This document shows, piece by piece, positions 1 to 10,255 of a DNA stretch of 64,000 nt. Location: the NCBI RefSeq assembly GCF_900102015.1, contig NZ_FNAT01000009.1:62001-126000 (forward strand). The letters run 5' to 3'. Under the pieces are notes generated by a model. That model was not told the DNA's origin, did no database searches, and saw only the letters and a program-made list of their open reading frames with translations. Source of the DNA: Limimaricola pyoseonensis (lineage in GTDB: Bacteria > Pseudomonadota > Alphaproteobacteria > Rhodobacterales > Rhodobacteraceae). A program made the translations under genes and the position numbers. The first letter of the stretch is position 1, and each line of letters opens with the position of its first letter.

Positions 1-449
1 CGGAGCACCGGATCGACCGCGCCGACGGGCGCATGCTGCTGGACGTGCTGCGCGACGATCTGGGCCTGACCGGCGCGAAATACGGCTGCGGCATGGCGCA
101 GTGCGGCGCCTGCACCGTGCTGGTCGACGGCCGGCCCGCCCGCGCCTGCGTGCTGCGGACCGGCAGGGTCGCCGGCCGGAACATCACCACGCTCGAGGGG
201 CTGGCCGAACCGGATGGCAGGCTGCACCCGGTGCAGCAGGCCTTCCTCGAATGCGAGGGCGCGCAATGTGGCTACTGCCTGAACGGCATGGTCATGACGA
301 CACTGGCGCTTCTGGCCGACACCCCCGCCCCGACCGAGGCCGAGATCCGCGACGCCCTGCGCCACAACCTCTGCCGCTGCGGCACCCACACCGAAATCAT
401 CGCCTCGGCCCGGCGCGCGGCCGAGCTCATGGGAGACCGGAATGCCTGA
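1..449 (+). CDS. nicA: Nicotinate dehydrogenase small (2Fe-2S) subunit, 5' end missing
   Basis: Small iron-sulfur subunit of a xanthine-dehydrogenase-family hydroxylase that turns nicotinate into 6-hydroxynicotinate. The frame is open from the window edge, so the true start lies upstream; the first ATG (position 33) falls inside the ferredoxin fold. Two cluster motifs are visible: the plant-type CGMAQCGACTVLVDG loop and the C-terminal helical domain with CxxxQCGYC and LCRCGTH, which together bind two [2Fe-2S] clusters. The stop overlaps the start of the next gene by 8 nt, implying translational coupling. The nic assignment rests on the fused cytochrome partner and the NicC and NicR neighbours; on its own it could be an isoquinoline 1-oxidoreductase alpha subunit. 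Confidence 0.85.
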   Translation, partial: EHRIDRADGRMLLDVLRDDLGLTGAKYGCGMAQCGACTVLVDGRPARACVLRTGRVAGRNITTLEGLAEPDGRLHPVQQAFLECEGAQCGYCLNGMVMTTLALLADTPAPTEAEIRDALRHNLCRCGTHTEIIASARRAAELMGDRNA

Positions 450-3400
450 AACGGCCCCCCTCGAGGTCCGGGACGCCTCCGGCCGCACCTTCCTCAGCCT
501 CGACGCCACGGGGCACGTGACCGGCTATTGCGGCCATGTGGATCTCGGCACCGGCGTGCAGACGGCGCTGTCGCAGATCGTCGCCGAGGAGCTGGACCTG
601 CCGCTCGAACGGGTGACGATGGTGCTGGGCGACACATCGCGCACGCCGGACCAGGGGCCGACCATCGCCTCCGAGACGATCCAGGTCTCGTCGGTCCCGC
701 TGCGCCAGGCCGCGGCCACGCTGCGCGCCGCCCTGCTCGACCGCGCCCGCCTGCGGCTCAACGCCCCGCGCGAGGCGCTGGCGATCGAGGCCGGGCGCAT
801 CCACCACGCGGAGCGCTGCCTCGGCTATGGCGACCTGATCGAGACGCCCGGCGAATGGCTCGAGATCGACCCGGAGGCCCCCCTCAAGCCCGCCGCCGAG
901 TTCCGGCTCGTCGGCCAAAAGACCGGCCGCCGCGATCTGCCCGACAAGCTCGTGGGCGCGCATGAGTTCATCCACGACGTCGTGGTGGCGGGCATGGTGC
1001 ACGGCCATGTCGTCCGCCCGCCCTATGCCGGGCGCGACAGCGGCGATTTCGTGGGCACCAGCCTGATCGGCTACGACGAGGCCGCCGTCGCCGACATGCC
1101 GGGCTTCATCGCCATCGTGCGCGAGGGCGACTTCCTCGGCGCGGTGGCAGAAAGGTCCGACCAGGCCCGGGCGATCGCCGAGGCGCTGCCGGTGCAATGG
1201 CGCATGCCGCCGCCCTTGCCCGACATGGGCGACCTGGCGGGCACGATCCGCGCGCAGCCGGCGACGCCGCGCGTGCTCGACACCACCGGCAGCATCGACA
1301 AGGGGCTCGACGCATCCGACCGCGTGCTGCGCCGCAGCTATGTCTGGCCCTACCACCTGCACGGCTCGATCGGGCCGTCCTGCAGCGTCGCGGACTGGAA
1401 CGACGGCGCGCCGATCCTGTGGACCGGCTCGCAGAACCCGCACATGCTGCGCGGCGACCTCGCCACGCTGACCGGGCTGCCGCCCGAGCGCATCGACGTG
1501 CGCCGCCACCAGGCCGCCGGCTGCTATGGCCGCAACTGCGCCGACGATGTCGGCGGCGACGCGCTGCTGATGTCGCGCGCGGTCGGCCGGCCGGTGCGGG
1601 TGCAGCTGACCCGCGCGCAGGAGACGCTGTGGGAGCCGAAGGGCGCGGGCCAGATCATGGACGTGGAGGGCGGGCTGAAGGACGGCGCGCTGCATGCCTA
1701 CAGGCTCGACACCTGGTACCCGTCGAATCGCGGGCCGAACCTCGCGTTGCTGCTGACCGGCGCGATCGGCAACGAGCCGCGCCCGGTGCCGATGGGCGAC
1801 CGCACCGTGGTGCCGCCCTACAGCATCCCCAACAAGCGGATCACCGTGCACGACCTCGCGCCGATCGTGCGCGCGGCCTGGATGCGCGGCGTCTCCGCCC
1901 TGCCCAACACCTTCGCGCATGAATGCTTCATCGATGAGATGGCGGCCGAGGCCGGCGCGGACCCGGTCGCCTTCCGGCTGAAGCACGTGGCCGATCCGCG
2001 GCAGGCGGAGCTGATCCGCCAGACTGCCGAGAAGGCCGGCTGGTCCGAACAGGCCGGGCCGCGGCTGCGGCGCGAGGGCCGCATGGCCTACGGCCAGGGC
2101 TTCGCCTTCGCCACTTATGTCCATGGCGATTTCCCCGGCACCGCCGCCGCCAGCGCCGCCTGGGTCTGCGCTGTCGCGATCGACACGCAGACCGGCGAGG
2201 TGACGCTGTCGCGCGTCTTCGTCGGGCAGGACCAGGGGCTCGTCATCAACCCCGACGGCGTGCGCCAGCAGATCCACGGCAACGTGCACCAGACCGCCGG
2301 GCGGGTGCTGAACGAAAGCGTGAGCTTCGACGCGATCACGCCGACGCAGAAGAGCTGGGCCGACTACTCGGTCATCAGGATGGACGAGGTGCCGGAGGTC
2401 GAGACGCTGCTCATCGAGCGCCCCGACGAGCCGCCGCTCGGCGTCGGCGAAAGCGCGGCGGTGCCCTCGGCCGCCGCGATCTCGAACGCGATCTTCGACG
2501 CCACCGGCGTGCGGATGCGCGAGGCGCCCTTCACGCCCGAGCGGATGCGCGCGGCGCTGCGCGAGGCCGGCTACGACGCCGTCGCTGTGGACGCGGCCCC
2601 CGCGCCGCGCCCGCGCCGCGGCCTGTGGCGGCGCGCGGCGCTGGCTCTGGGCACGATCGGCTCGGCGCTGACGGTCGGCGCGGTCGGCATCCCCACGGCC
2701 CGCAGCCTGCCGCCGGTGACCCCGCCGCCGGCCTCGAGCTTCTCGGCCGAGCTGCTCGAACAGGGCCGGCAGGTCTTCGCCACAGGCAATTGCAGCCATT
2801 GCCACACCGCCGTAGGCGGCGCGGCCAATGCCGGCGGGCTCGCGGTCGAGACGCCCTTCGGCACGATCTGGACCACCAACATCACCCCCGATCCCGAAAC
2901 CGGCCTCGGCCGCTGGTCCTTTGCCGCCTTCGACCGGGCCATGCGCCGGGGGATCAGCCGCGACGGCAGCAACCTCTACCCGGCCTTTCCCTACACCTCC
3001 TTCGCCGGCATGTCCGACGAGGACATGTTCGCGCTCTACGCCTACATGCAGACGCTCGAGCCGGTCCGCTCCGAAACGCCGAAGCCGCAGATGCTCGCCC
3101 CCACCAACCTGCGGCTCGCCAATGCCGGCTGGAACCTGCTGTTCCACCAGAACCGCAGGCTCGAGCCCGACCCGGCGCAGAGCGCGGAGTGGAATCGCGG
3201 CCGCTACCTGGTCGAGACGGTGGGCCACTGCTCGGCCTGCCATTCGCCGCGCAACGCGCTGGCCGCCACCAAGGACGGCGCCGCGCATCTGACCGGCGCG
3301 ATGGTCAAGGGCTGGTACGCGCCGCCGATCGCGGGGCCGCAGGCCGCCGCCCGCGGCTGGGACAAGGACGCCTTCGCCGCCTATCTCAAGAGCGGGCACG

Positions 3401-3858
3401 CAAGCGGCATCGCCTCGGCCGCCGGGCCGATGGCCGATGTGGTGGCGAATCTGCAGGAGGTCGAGAGCGCCGATCTCGACGCGATGGCGACCTATCTCGC
3501 GAGCCTCACCGCGGATGCCGCGCCCGTTCGGCCGGCGCCCGAGCCCGCCCCTGCCCCGATGCTGAACACCGCGACGCATCGCCTGTTCGAGAACGCCTGC
3601 GCGGTCTGCCACGAGCCGGCGCTCGAGGGGATCGTCACCGCGGCGCAGGTGCCGCTCGGCCAGTCGATGGCGGTGCGCGCGCCGAGCCCCGAGACGGCGG
3701 AGATCGTCATCAGGGAAGGGCTGCGCGCGCCCGACGCGCTCGATCTGGCCGACATGCCCGGTTTCGCCGCGGAGCTGAGCGAGACGCAGATCGCCGACCT
3801 CGCGCGCTACCTGCGCGCCCGCTACGCGCCCGACCTGCCGGCCTGGCCGGAACCGTGA
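442..3858 (+). CDS. nicB: Nicotinate dehydrogenase large subunit, molybdopterin domain fused to tri-haem cytochrome c
   Basis: 1138-aa catalytic subunit. Residues 1 to about 715 are an aldehyde oxidase/xanthine dehydrogenase molybdopterin-binding region (for example the RRHQAAGCYGRN loop near residue 355 and the GVGESAAVPSAAAISNA segment near residue 665). A hydrophobic segment at about 730-750 could anchor or export the C-terminal part, which has three c-type haem motifs: CSHCH (about 783), CSACH (about 930) and CAVCH (about 1053). This matches the Pseudomonas putida NicB design, in which electrons from nicotinate hydroxylation leave through haems to the respiratory chain rather than to NAD+. 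ATG at 442 overlaps the nicA stop. Cofactor insertion probably needs an XdhC-type factor such as the gene at 8931-9788. Confidence 0.88.
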   Translation: MPETAPLEVRDASGRTFLSLDATGHVTGYCGHVDLGTGVQTALSQIVAEELDLPLERVTMVLGDTSRTPDQGPTIASETIQVSSVPLRQAAATLRAALLDRARLRLNAPREALAIEAGRIHHAERCLGYGDLIETPGEWLEIDPEAPLKPAAEFRLVGQKTGRRDLPDKLVGAHEFIHDVVVAGMVHGHVVRPPYAGRDSGDFVGTSLIGYDEAAVADMPGFIAIVREGDFLGAVAERSDQARAIAEALPVQWRMPPPLPDMGDLAGTIRAQPATPRVLDTTGSIDKGLDASDRVLRRSYVWPYHLHGSIGPSCSVADWNDGAPILWTGSQNPHMLRGDLATLTGLPPERIDVRRHQAAGCYGRNCADDVGGDALLMSRAVGRPVRVQLTRAQETLWEPKGAGQIMDVEGGLKDGALHAYRLDTWYPSNRGPNLALLLTGAIGNEPRPVPMGDRTVVPPYSIPNKRITVHDLAPIVRAAWMRGVSALPNTFAHECFIDEMAAEAGADPVAFRLKHVADPRQAELIRQTAEKAGWSEQAGPRLRREGRMAYGQGFAFATYVHGDFPGTAAASAAWVCAVAIDTQTGEVTLSRVFVGQDQGLVINPDGVRQQIHGNVHQTAGRVLNESVSFDAITPTQKSWADYSVIRMDEVPEVETLLIERPDEPPLGVGESAAVPSAAAISNAIFDATGVRMREAPFTPERMRAALREAGYDAVAVDAAPAPRPRRGLWRRAALALGTIGSALTVGAVGIPTARSLPPVTPPPASSFSAELLEQGRQVFATGNCSHCHTAVGGAANAGGLAVETPFGTIWTTNITPDPETGLGRWSFAAFDRAMRRGISRDGSNLYPAFPYTSFAGMSDEDMFALYAYMQTLEPVRSETPKPQMLAPTNLRLANAGWNLLFHQNRRLEPDPAQSAEWNRGRYLVETVGHCSACHSPRNALAATKDGAAHLTGAMVKGWYAPPIAGPQAAARGWDKDAFAAYLKSGHASGIASAAGPMADVVANLQEVESADLDAMATYLASLTADAAPVRPAPEPAPAPMLNTATHRLFENACAVCHEPALEGIVTAAQVPLGQSMAVRAPSPETAEIVIREGLRAPDALDLADMPGFAAELSETQIADLARYLRARYAPDLPAWPEP

Positions 3859-5082
<1,224 letters not shown>

Positions 5083-5124
5083 TCGGGATCTTCCCCAAGG
5101 GCAGCCTCGCCTTTGGGGATTTCG

Positions 5125-5164
5125 GGCCCCCTGCCGCTTGTGCTAAGCGGGGTGGGCCTTTTTT
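5125..5164 (+). terminator. Rho-independent terminator after nicC
   Basis: Stem GGCCC..CCGCTT (5125-5139) pairs with AAGCGG..GGGCC (5145-5158) around a 5-nt loop with a small internal bulge, followed by six T. It abuts the nicR operator. A weaker hairpin (tccccaagg/cctttgggga) precedes it at about 5093-5120. Confidence 0.75.
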
Positions 5165-5178
5165 GTTTGAGTGGAAAC
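5165..5178 (+). promoter_or_regulatory. Candidate NicR operator before nicR
   Basis: GTTTGAGTGGAAAC, 11 of 14 to the GTTTGTGTACAAAC consensus, directly after the nicC terminator and 13 nt before the nicR ATG. This position suggests autorepression. An in-frame GTG (5171) lies inside the site and is unlikely to be the start. Confidence 0.5.
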
Positions 5179-5191
5179 GGAGTACCACGCC

Positions 5192-5662
5192 ATGACCGGT
5201 GACGACGAGACCGAGGGAGCGGCACCGGCCGACGGCGAGACCTCCCCGCGCCGGGGCTACGCGCTCGACGGGCAGATCGGCTACCTGCTGCGCCGCGCCC
5301 AGCAGCGCCATCTCAGCATCTTCCACACCCACATGGCCGAGGGCCTGACCGCGCAGCAATTCGCGGTTCTCGCCAAGCTCAGCGAGATCGGCGAGACCTC
5401 GCAGAACGCGCTGGGCCGCCAGACCTCGATGGACCAGTCGACGATCAACGGCGTGGTCCAGCGCATGGTGAAGCGCGGGCTCATCAGCAAGAAGAGATCG
5501 AGCACCGACGCCCGGATGATCGGGCTCGACCTGACGCGGGAGGGCCGGCGCGTGCTGGCCCGCGTGCTGCCGCTGGCCTCCGAGATTACGCAGCTGACGC
5601 TGGCGCCGCTGTCGGAGAAGGACCAGCAGCGGCTGCTGAAGCTGCTCAACAAGATCAGCTGA
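5192..5662 (+). CDS. nicR: MarR-family regulator of nicotinate catabolism
   Basis: 156-aa MarR-type winged-helix repressor. The core reads as the family does: recognition helix around SMDQSTINGVVQRMVKRGLI, wing KKRSSTDARMIGLDLT, and helical dimerisation ends. In P. putida NicR represses the lower nic genes until 6-hydroxynicotinate binds; the same role is inferred here from position directly after nicC and from the shared operator. ATG 5192 is preceded by GGAG at 9-nt spacing and is preferred over an upstream GTG that lies within the operator. Confidence 0.85.
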   Translation: MTGDDETEGAAPADGETSPRRGYALDGQIGYLLRRAQQRHLSIFHTHMAEGLTAQQFAVLAKLSEIGETSQNALGRQTSMDQSTINGVVQRMVKRGLISKKRSSTDARMIGLDLTREGRRVLARVLPLASEITQLTLAPLSEKDQQRLLKLLNKIS

Positions 5663-5685
5663 GCGCGCCGCCATCGGCGCATGAA

Positions 5686-5714
5686 AAAACCCGGCCACCG
5701 CGTGGCCGGGTTTT
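5686..5714. terminator. Bidirectional terminator between nicR and dctM
   Basis: Perfect 13-bp stem AAAACCCGGCCAC / GTGGCCGGGTTTT with a CGC loop, giving A-tract and T-tract on both sides, between convergent nicR and the TRAP operon. Confidence 0.9.
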
Positions 5715-5737
5715 CCATGTCCTGAGGCCGGGAGTGC

Positions 5738-6997
5738 CTATAGGAGCGCGAGGCTCAGCTGCGGCAGCACCGCCAGCAGGACCAGCGCCACGCAGGTCAC
5801 GAGGAAGAACGGCAAGGACACCTTGATCACCGAGATCGGGCTGACATTGGCCGCGTTGGCGGCGACGTAGAGGCCGATCCCCACCGGCGGCGACAGCAGG
5901 CCGAGGATCAGGTTGACCGAGACCACCACGCCGAAATGCACCGGGTCGATCCCGTAGACATCGGTGGCGATGGGCAGGAGGATCGGCACCACCATGATCA
6001 GCGCCGGGATGCCGTCGATGATCGTGCCGACCAGAAGCAGCACCAGCATCACCAGCAGCATGAAGCTGACCGGAGTGGTGGCCACGGATTCGATCCAGGC
6101 GGCCACGGTCTGCGGCACCTGCCCGAAGACCAGCACCCAGGAGAACACCCCCGCCGCCGCCACCAGGAACAGCACCAGCGCCGAGTTGATGCCGGTCCGC
6201 AGCAGGATCGCCCCCATGTCCGACAGCTTCAGCGTCTTGGTGACGAAGAGCCCCAGCAGCGCCGCGCAGAACGCGCCCAGCGCCGCCGCCTCCGTGGGCG
6301 AGCCGAAGCCGCCGACGATGGTGCCGATGATGATGGCCGGGATGGTCAGCATCGGCAGCGCGTCGCGCAGCGCCAGCAGGCGGTCGCGCCACCTCAGGCT
6401 CTTGGCCTGCGGATAGGCGAACTTGCGGCCCAGAAGCGCGATGGTGCCCAGAAACAGCGAGGTCAGGATCAGCCCGGGGATGATGCCCGCCACCAGCATG
6501 TCGCGCACCGCGAGCTGGGCGAGGACGGCATAGACCACGAAGACGATCGAGGGAGGGATGATCGGCCCCAGCAGGCCGCCGAACGCGGTCACGGCGGTGG
6601 AGAAGTCGCGGCGATAGCCCTGCCGCTCCATCTCGGGCACCATCACCTGCGTCATCATGGCGATCTGCGCGGTGGCCGAACCCAGGATCGAGGCCACCAT
6701 CATGTTGGCCAAGAGGTTCACATAGGCGAGCCCGCCCTTGAGGTTGCCGATGAAGACCGAGGCCAGCCGGATCAGGCGCTGGGTGATGCCCGAGCCGTTC
6801 ATCAGCTCGCCGATCAGCACGAAGAGCGGGATCGCGAGCAGGCCGAAATTGTTCAGCGCGTTGAACATCTGCAGCGCGAAGCTGTCGAGCAGCACCGTGT
6901 TGCCGGAGGTCAGGATGAAGGTCAGCGCCGCCGAGGCCAGGATCAGGCCGATCGGCATGCCGATGAGAAGAAAGGACGCGAATACGGCGATGGTCAC
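5738..6997 (-). CDS. dctM: TRAP transporter large permease (DctM)
   Basis: 419-aa polytopic membrane subunit of a tripartite ATP-independent periplasmic transporter, with about 12 hydrophobic segments. Family features include the N-terminal AVFASFLLIGMPIGL helix, GSSAT-like GSATAQIAMM, and FGGLLGPIIPPSI. It moves the substrate delivered by DctP using the Na+ gradient. The start overlaps the dctQ stop by 4 nt (ATGA). The shared NicR-like operator upstream of dctP suggests that the substrate is nicotinate or a pathway intermediate. Confidence 0.9.
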   Translation of the reverse strand: MTIAVFASFLLIGMPIGLILASAALTFILTSGNTVLLDSFALQMFNALNNFGLLAIPLFVLIGELMNGSGITQRLIRLASVFIGNLKGGLAYVNLLANMMVASILGSATAQIAMMTQVMVPEMERQGYRRDFSTAVTAFGGLLGPIIPPSIVFVVYAVLAQLAVRDMLVAGIIPGLILTSLFLGTIALLGRKFAYPQAKSLRWRDRLLALRDALPMLTIPAIIIGTIVGGFGSPTEAAALGAFCAALLGLFVTKTLKLSDMGAILLRTGINSALVLFLVAAAGVFSWVLVFGQVPQTVAAWIESVATTPVSFMLLVMLVLLLVGTIIDGIPALIMVVPILLPIATDVYGIDPVHFGVVVSVNLILGLLSPPVGIGLYVAANAANVSPISVIKVSLPFFLVTCVALVLLAVLPQLSLALL

Positions 6998-7581
6998 AGC
7001 GGCGCCTCCTGCAGGTCGAGACCGGCGGGATCGATGTCGCGCGCGACCAGCCCCGCATCCTCAGCGAGGTTCGCCAGCGCGTGCACGCTCAGCGTCAGGG
7101 CGAACCATGGCATGATGAGGTAGAACCAGTAGGCCGGCATTGCCATGACCGGCGTGGTGTCGGTGTAGATGAAGTTGAAGGTCTCGACCTCGAAGGTCGG
7201 GACGTCGAAGCCGGCCTGCATCAGCGCGGCCGGGTCGAACCAGCGCCAGCACAGCGCGAAGAGCGTGATGCCGAAGCCCGCCGACAGCGCCGAGACCAGC
7301 ATGCGCAGCCCGCGCGCGACCGGTGCCGGCACGACCTCGTGCACCAGCAGCACCGCCGGGTCGATCCGGGCGCGCAGCATCAGCGATGCGCCCACGAAGC
7401 CCGACATGATCATGCAGTAGACGGCCAGCTCGTCGGCCCAGGCGATGGTGATCCCGAAGAGCCGCAACAGAACGTTCAGCAGCACGAAGGTCGCGATGAC
7501 CAGCATGAGGCAGCGCAGCATCAGGCGCTCGACCCAGGCCAGGCCTGCTGAAATGCGGTATAGAATGCGTCCGATGGTCAT
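6994..7581 (-). CDS. dctQ: TRAP transporter small permease (DctQ)
   Basis: 195-aa membrane protein with four predicted helices; the ADELAVYCMIMSGFVGAS segment after helix 2 is typical of DctQ. It forms the integral membrane complex with DctM. It is coupled to dctM by a 4-nt overlap and lies 85 nt after dctP. Confidence 0.88.
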   Translation of the reverse strand: MTIGRILYRISAGLAWVERLMLRCLMLVIATFVLLNVLLRLFGITIAWADELAVYCMIMSGFVGASLMLRARIDPAVLLVHEVVPAPVARGLRMLVSALSAGFGITLFALCWRWFDPAALMQAGFDVPTFEVETFNFIYTDTTPVMAMPAYWFYLIMPWFALTLSVHALANLAEDAGLVARDIDPAGLDLQEAPL

Positions 7582-7666
7582 CTCGTGTCCGTTGCTACGC
7601 GGGTGGGAGGGGGCGGCTGCGTCAGGGTGCGGGGCGGCCCATCAAGGGGCCGCCCCGCCGCATCGC

Positions 7667-8650
7667 TCAGAACGAGGCGACGAGGTCGCGCATCTTCTGC
7701 ACATAGGGCGTCTGCTCGGCCCACTCGGCGTCCCAGCGGGTGACGATGTCGCCGAAGAAGGCCGGGTCCATGTCCTCGGAGATGGTCAGGCCGTCGATCT
7801 CCTTCAGCGCCGCCAGCTTGCCGTCCTCCTCGGCGACGAAGCGGTCGATCGTCTGGTCGCAATGGGTCTGCGAGGCCTCCTGCAGCAGCGCCTTGTCCTC
7901 GTCCGAGAGCTGCGCCCAGACCCGGCCGGAGACCAGCGCGACCATGCCGAAGAGATGGTGGTTGGTCTCCATCATGTGCGACGCGTGGTCGTGATAGCCG
8001 AAGTTGATGATCGATTCGTGATCCATGTCGATGGCGTCGATCTGGCCGTTGGCGAGGCCGTCATAGACCTGGGTCAGCGGCATCGGCGCGGGTGCTGCGC
8101 CCAGCATCTCGAAGAACGACTTGATCGGCGGCGCCGGGGTGATGCGGAAGCGCATGCCGGCGAGATCCTCGGCCGAGTCGACCGGCTCCTTGGTCATGAG
8201 CTGGCGCATGCCGGTCATCGCGTAGCACAGGCCGACCGTGCCGGTGGCGCGGGGCAGCTTGTCGAGGATCTCGCGCGCCTCGTCCGAGCGCAGCACGCGG
8301 GCGGCATCGGCGATGTTGTCGACCAGGAAGGGCGCGTGCAGCGCGCTCATGTCGGGGACGCGGGTCGTCACCTCGGCGGTGGTGAGCCACGCCATGTCGA
8401 GCGCGCCGGTCTGGAGCTGCTGCAGCATCGCGCTTTCGCTGCCGAGCTGGCCCGAGGGAAAGGTTGCAACCGACAGCCGGCCGTCGGACATCTCCGACAG
8501 GGTCTCGCCCAGCGCCCGGGCCTCTTCGTTCCAGACATGGACAGGCGGCGTGATCAGGCCGAGGCGGAACTCGCGCTCCTGCGCGTGCAGCAGGCTCGGC
8601 AGCGCCGCGCACAGGGCGACGGTGGAGAGGGCAAGATTTCTCAGGGACAT
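7667..8650 (-). CDS. dctP: TRAP transporter substrate-binding protein (DctP)
   Basis: 327-aa periplasmic protein with a Sec signal peptide (about residues 1-23, ending LLHAQ). It has the DctP fold with the conserved arginine region GMRFRITPAPP, whose Arg clamps a carboxylate, followed by PLTQVYDGLANGQIDAIDMD. A carboxylate substrate agrees with nicotinate or a dicarboxylate of the pathway (maleate, fumarate). ATG 8650 begins the signal peptide; upstream in-frame codons run through the promoter. It is first gene of dctPQM. Confidence 0.9.
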   Translation of the reverse strand: MSLRNLALSTVALCAALPSLLHAQEREFRLGLITPPVHVWNEEARALGETLSEMSDGRLSVATFPSGQLGSESAMLQQLQTGALDMAWLTTAEVTTRVPDMSALHAPFLVDNIADAARVLRSDEAREILDKLPRATGTVGLCYAMTGMRQLMTKEPVDSAEDLAGMRFRITPAPPIKSFFEMLGAAPAPMPLTQVYDGLANGQIDAIDMDHESIINFGYHDHASHMMETNHHLFGMVALVSGRVWAQLSDEDKALLQEASQTHCDQTIDRFVAEEDGKLAALKEIDGLTISEDMDPAFFGDIVTRWDAEWAEQTPYVQKMRDLVASF

Positions 8651-8709
8651 TGCGGACCTCGTTTCCTGTTGTGCAAGCCGGCGGGTTTGGGGGCACCGGG
8701 CGTCTTTTT

Positions 8710-8723
8710 GTTCGTACACAAAT
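8710..8723 (-). promoter_or_regulatory. Candidate NicR operator before dctPQM
   Basis: On the minus strand the site reads ATTTGTGTACGAAC, 12 of 14 to GTTTGTGTACAAAC. It lies 59 nt upstream of the dctP start, in the same orientation relative to its gene as the nicC sites. Confidence 0.55.
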
Positions 8724-8930
8724 GAAACAAGCTGTTCACTTCAGTGTCAATGACTTTAAGACAGCGGCCGGCCCGCCCCGCCGGAACGACCTGAAATCTG
8801 CAAAGATTTTGTCACATTCCGATCAGGGGCCGGTCTTCGGGCGCCCAAGACTTGAGCGGAGCGCGAACGCCCCGCCATCGCGCGGGGATTGCGCGACCCG
8901 GTCGCGGCGCCGACTCGGAAGCGGCGGCGC

Positions 8931-9788
8931 CTAGCTGCCGGGCGCCATCACGCGGCCGGCGGTCTCGACGATCTCGGCCAGGACCGAGACCGCCAGCATG
9001 CGCGCGTTCCGGGCGCCGGGGATCAGCCCGATCGGCCCGCGCAGTCGATCGAGCGCGGCCGCATCGCAGCCGGCCGCCAGGAGCGCCGCGCGCCGGCGCG
9101 CCTGCGCCTGGCGGCTGCCCTGCGCCCCGATCCAGAAGGCGGGGCTGTCGAGCGCCGCGAGCAGCAGCTCGGGTTCGCGGTCGTGATCGTGGAAGAACAG
9201 GACGATGGCGGTGAAGCGGTCGATCTCCGCCGGATCGACCCGCTCGGCCCGCCGCGTCGGGTAGCCGGCGGCCTGCGCCACCCGCAAGAACGCCTCGGCC
9301 TCGGCGCCTTCGCCGAGCACGTAGGCCATGGGGTCCGGAAACAGCGGCAGGGCGGGCAGACCTTCAATGCGCAGCGTCGTCTCGCGCCGGGCCAGGAGGC
9401 TCTCCAGCGGCGCGGCGATGGCCGACCCGGGCGCGACCGGCACCAGCGTCACGTCGATGCCGCCACCGCAGGGCAGCCGGATGTCGACGAAGTCCGAGCC
9501 GCGGCCGTAGCGCAGCTGCCGCGGCTGTCGGCTGCGGCCCACCTCGGCCGCGTGCAGCGCCAGGTCGCCCTCGATGCAGCCGCCCGAAAGCTGGCCGACC
9601 GGCTCCGCCCCCTCGGGAAAGGCGATCATCGCCCCGCAGGGCCGGTAATAGCTGCCTTCGGTTCCGGTGAGCATCGCGAGCACGCCGCCCCGAGCCGCGA
9701 GGGCCTGCAGCGGCGCCACGGCCTCAATCGCCGCGAGCGGCGCAAGCGCCGGGCGGCTGCGCGCCGTGTCGGCTGTCGGGCTGGACAT
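8931..9788 (-). CDS. xdhC: XdhC-family molybdenum cofactor maturation protein
   Basis: 285-aa XdhC/CoxI-type protein. XdhC proteins bind molybdenum cofactor and deliver its sulfurated form to xanthine-dehydrogenase-family enzymes. Seen here: the N-terminal EGSYYRPCGAMIAFP and GQLSGGCIEGDLALH (family GxxGSxPRxxGAxM and GGGCxE), and a C-terminal Rossmann domain with YVLGEGAEA, FWIGAQGSRQAQARR and GPIGLIPGARN...AVSVLAEIV. ATG 9788 is chosen because the family core begins soon after; longer in-frame starts lack support. The only molybdo-hydroxylase in the window is NicAB, its likely client. Confidence 0.85.
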   Translation of the reverse strand: MSSPTADTARSRPALAPLAAIEAVAPLQALAARGGVLAMLTGTEGSYYRPCGAMIAFPEGAEPVGQLSGGCIEGDLALHAAEVGRSRQPRQLRYGRGSDFVDIRLPCGGGIDVTLVPVAPGSAIAAPLESLLARRETTLRIEGLPALPLFPDPMAYVLGEGAEAEAFLRVAQAAGYPTRRAERVDPAEIDRFTAIVLFFHDHDREPELLLAALDSPAFWIGAQGSRQAQARRRAALLAAGCDAAALDRLRGPIGLIPGARNARMLAVSVLAEIVETAGRVMAPGS

Positions 9789-10009
9789 GCGGCTTCCTTC
9801 GATCTGCCTCGGCTCGTGCCGCCGGTGGCGCGGATCACGGACCGCGGCACCGGCCGGGCGAAGAGACAGAGGTTTCGCCGCGAGTGCAAGGCCCGCCTCC
9901 CCGGGGGCCGCGACGACGCGAAGCACGGCCGCCCTGCCCCCACGCAGCCGGCCGTGCAGGGCGCAGCCCGCTAGAGATGCGGGCCGCGCGGTCGGGGTGC
10001 GGCCCCGAA

Positions 10010-10255
10010 CTATGCCGCCGGGCGGGCCCCGCCGGCCAGAACGCGCACCATGTCCTCCCAGGCGCGGATCTCGTCGCGCAGGCGTGACTTGCGGCTCTTG
10101 AGGTTGCTGAGCCGCATCGGATTGACCGAGGCCTGGCCGCGCAGCTCGCCGATCCGCGCATCGAGCGCCGCGTGCCGCGCACGAAGCGCGCTGATCCGCA
10201 TGTTGAGCGCGCTGATCCGCGCGCCGGGCCGCCCCGTCCTGTTGGCCAAACCCAT
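10010..10255 (-). CDS. DUF465 (YdcH-type) small helical protein, copy 1
   Basis: 81-aa, basic, predicted helix-turn-helix hairpin. The pattern RARHAALDARIGELRG...MRLSNLKSRKSRLRDEI is typical of DUF465, whose molecular role is not established. It starts GLANRTGRPGARI and its paralogue at 11801 starts GLTDRAKALGARI, so the two are related along their whole length. It is transcribed away from the LysR gene at 10578-11513; the pair brackets that gene. Confidence 0.75.
   Translation of the reverse strand: MGLANRTGRPGARISALNMRISALRARHAALDARIGELRGQASVNPMRLSNLKSRKSRLRDEIRAWEDMVRVLAGGARPAA

Noticed and set aside
427-3612. Long open frame on the minus strand (over 1000 codons) opposite nicB
   Set aside because: It is a typical high-GC antisense shadow: Arg/Gly/Ala-rich, no domain pattern, and fully overlapping an unmistakable molybdo-enzyme gene.
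5092-5121. Hairpin tccccaagg/cctttgggga after nicC as a separate terminator
   Set aside because: It has a bulged stem and no T-tract; the stronger hairpin at 5125-5164 explains termination.
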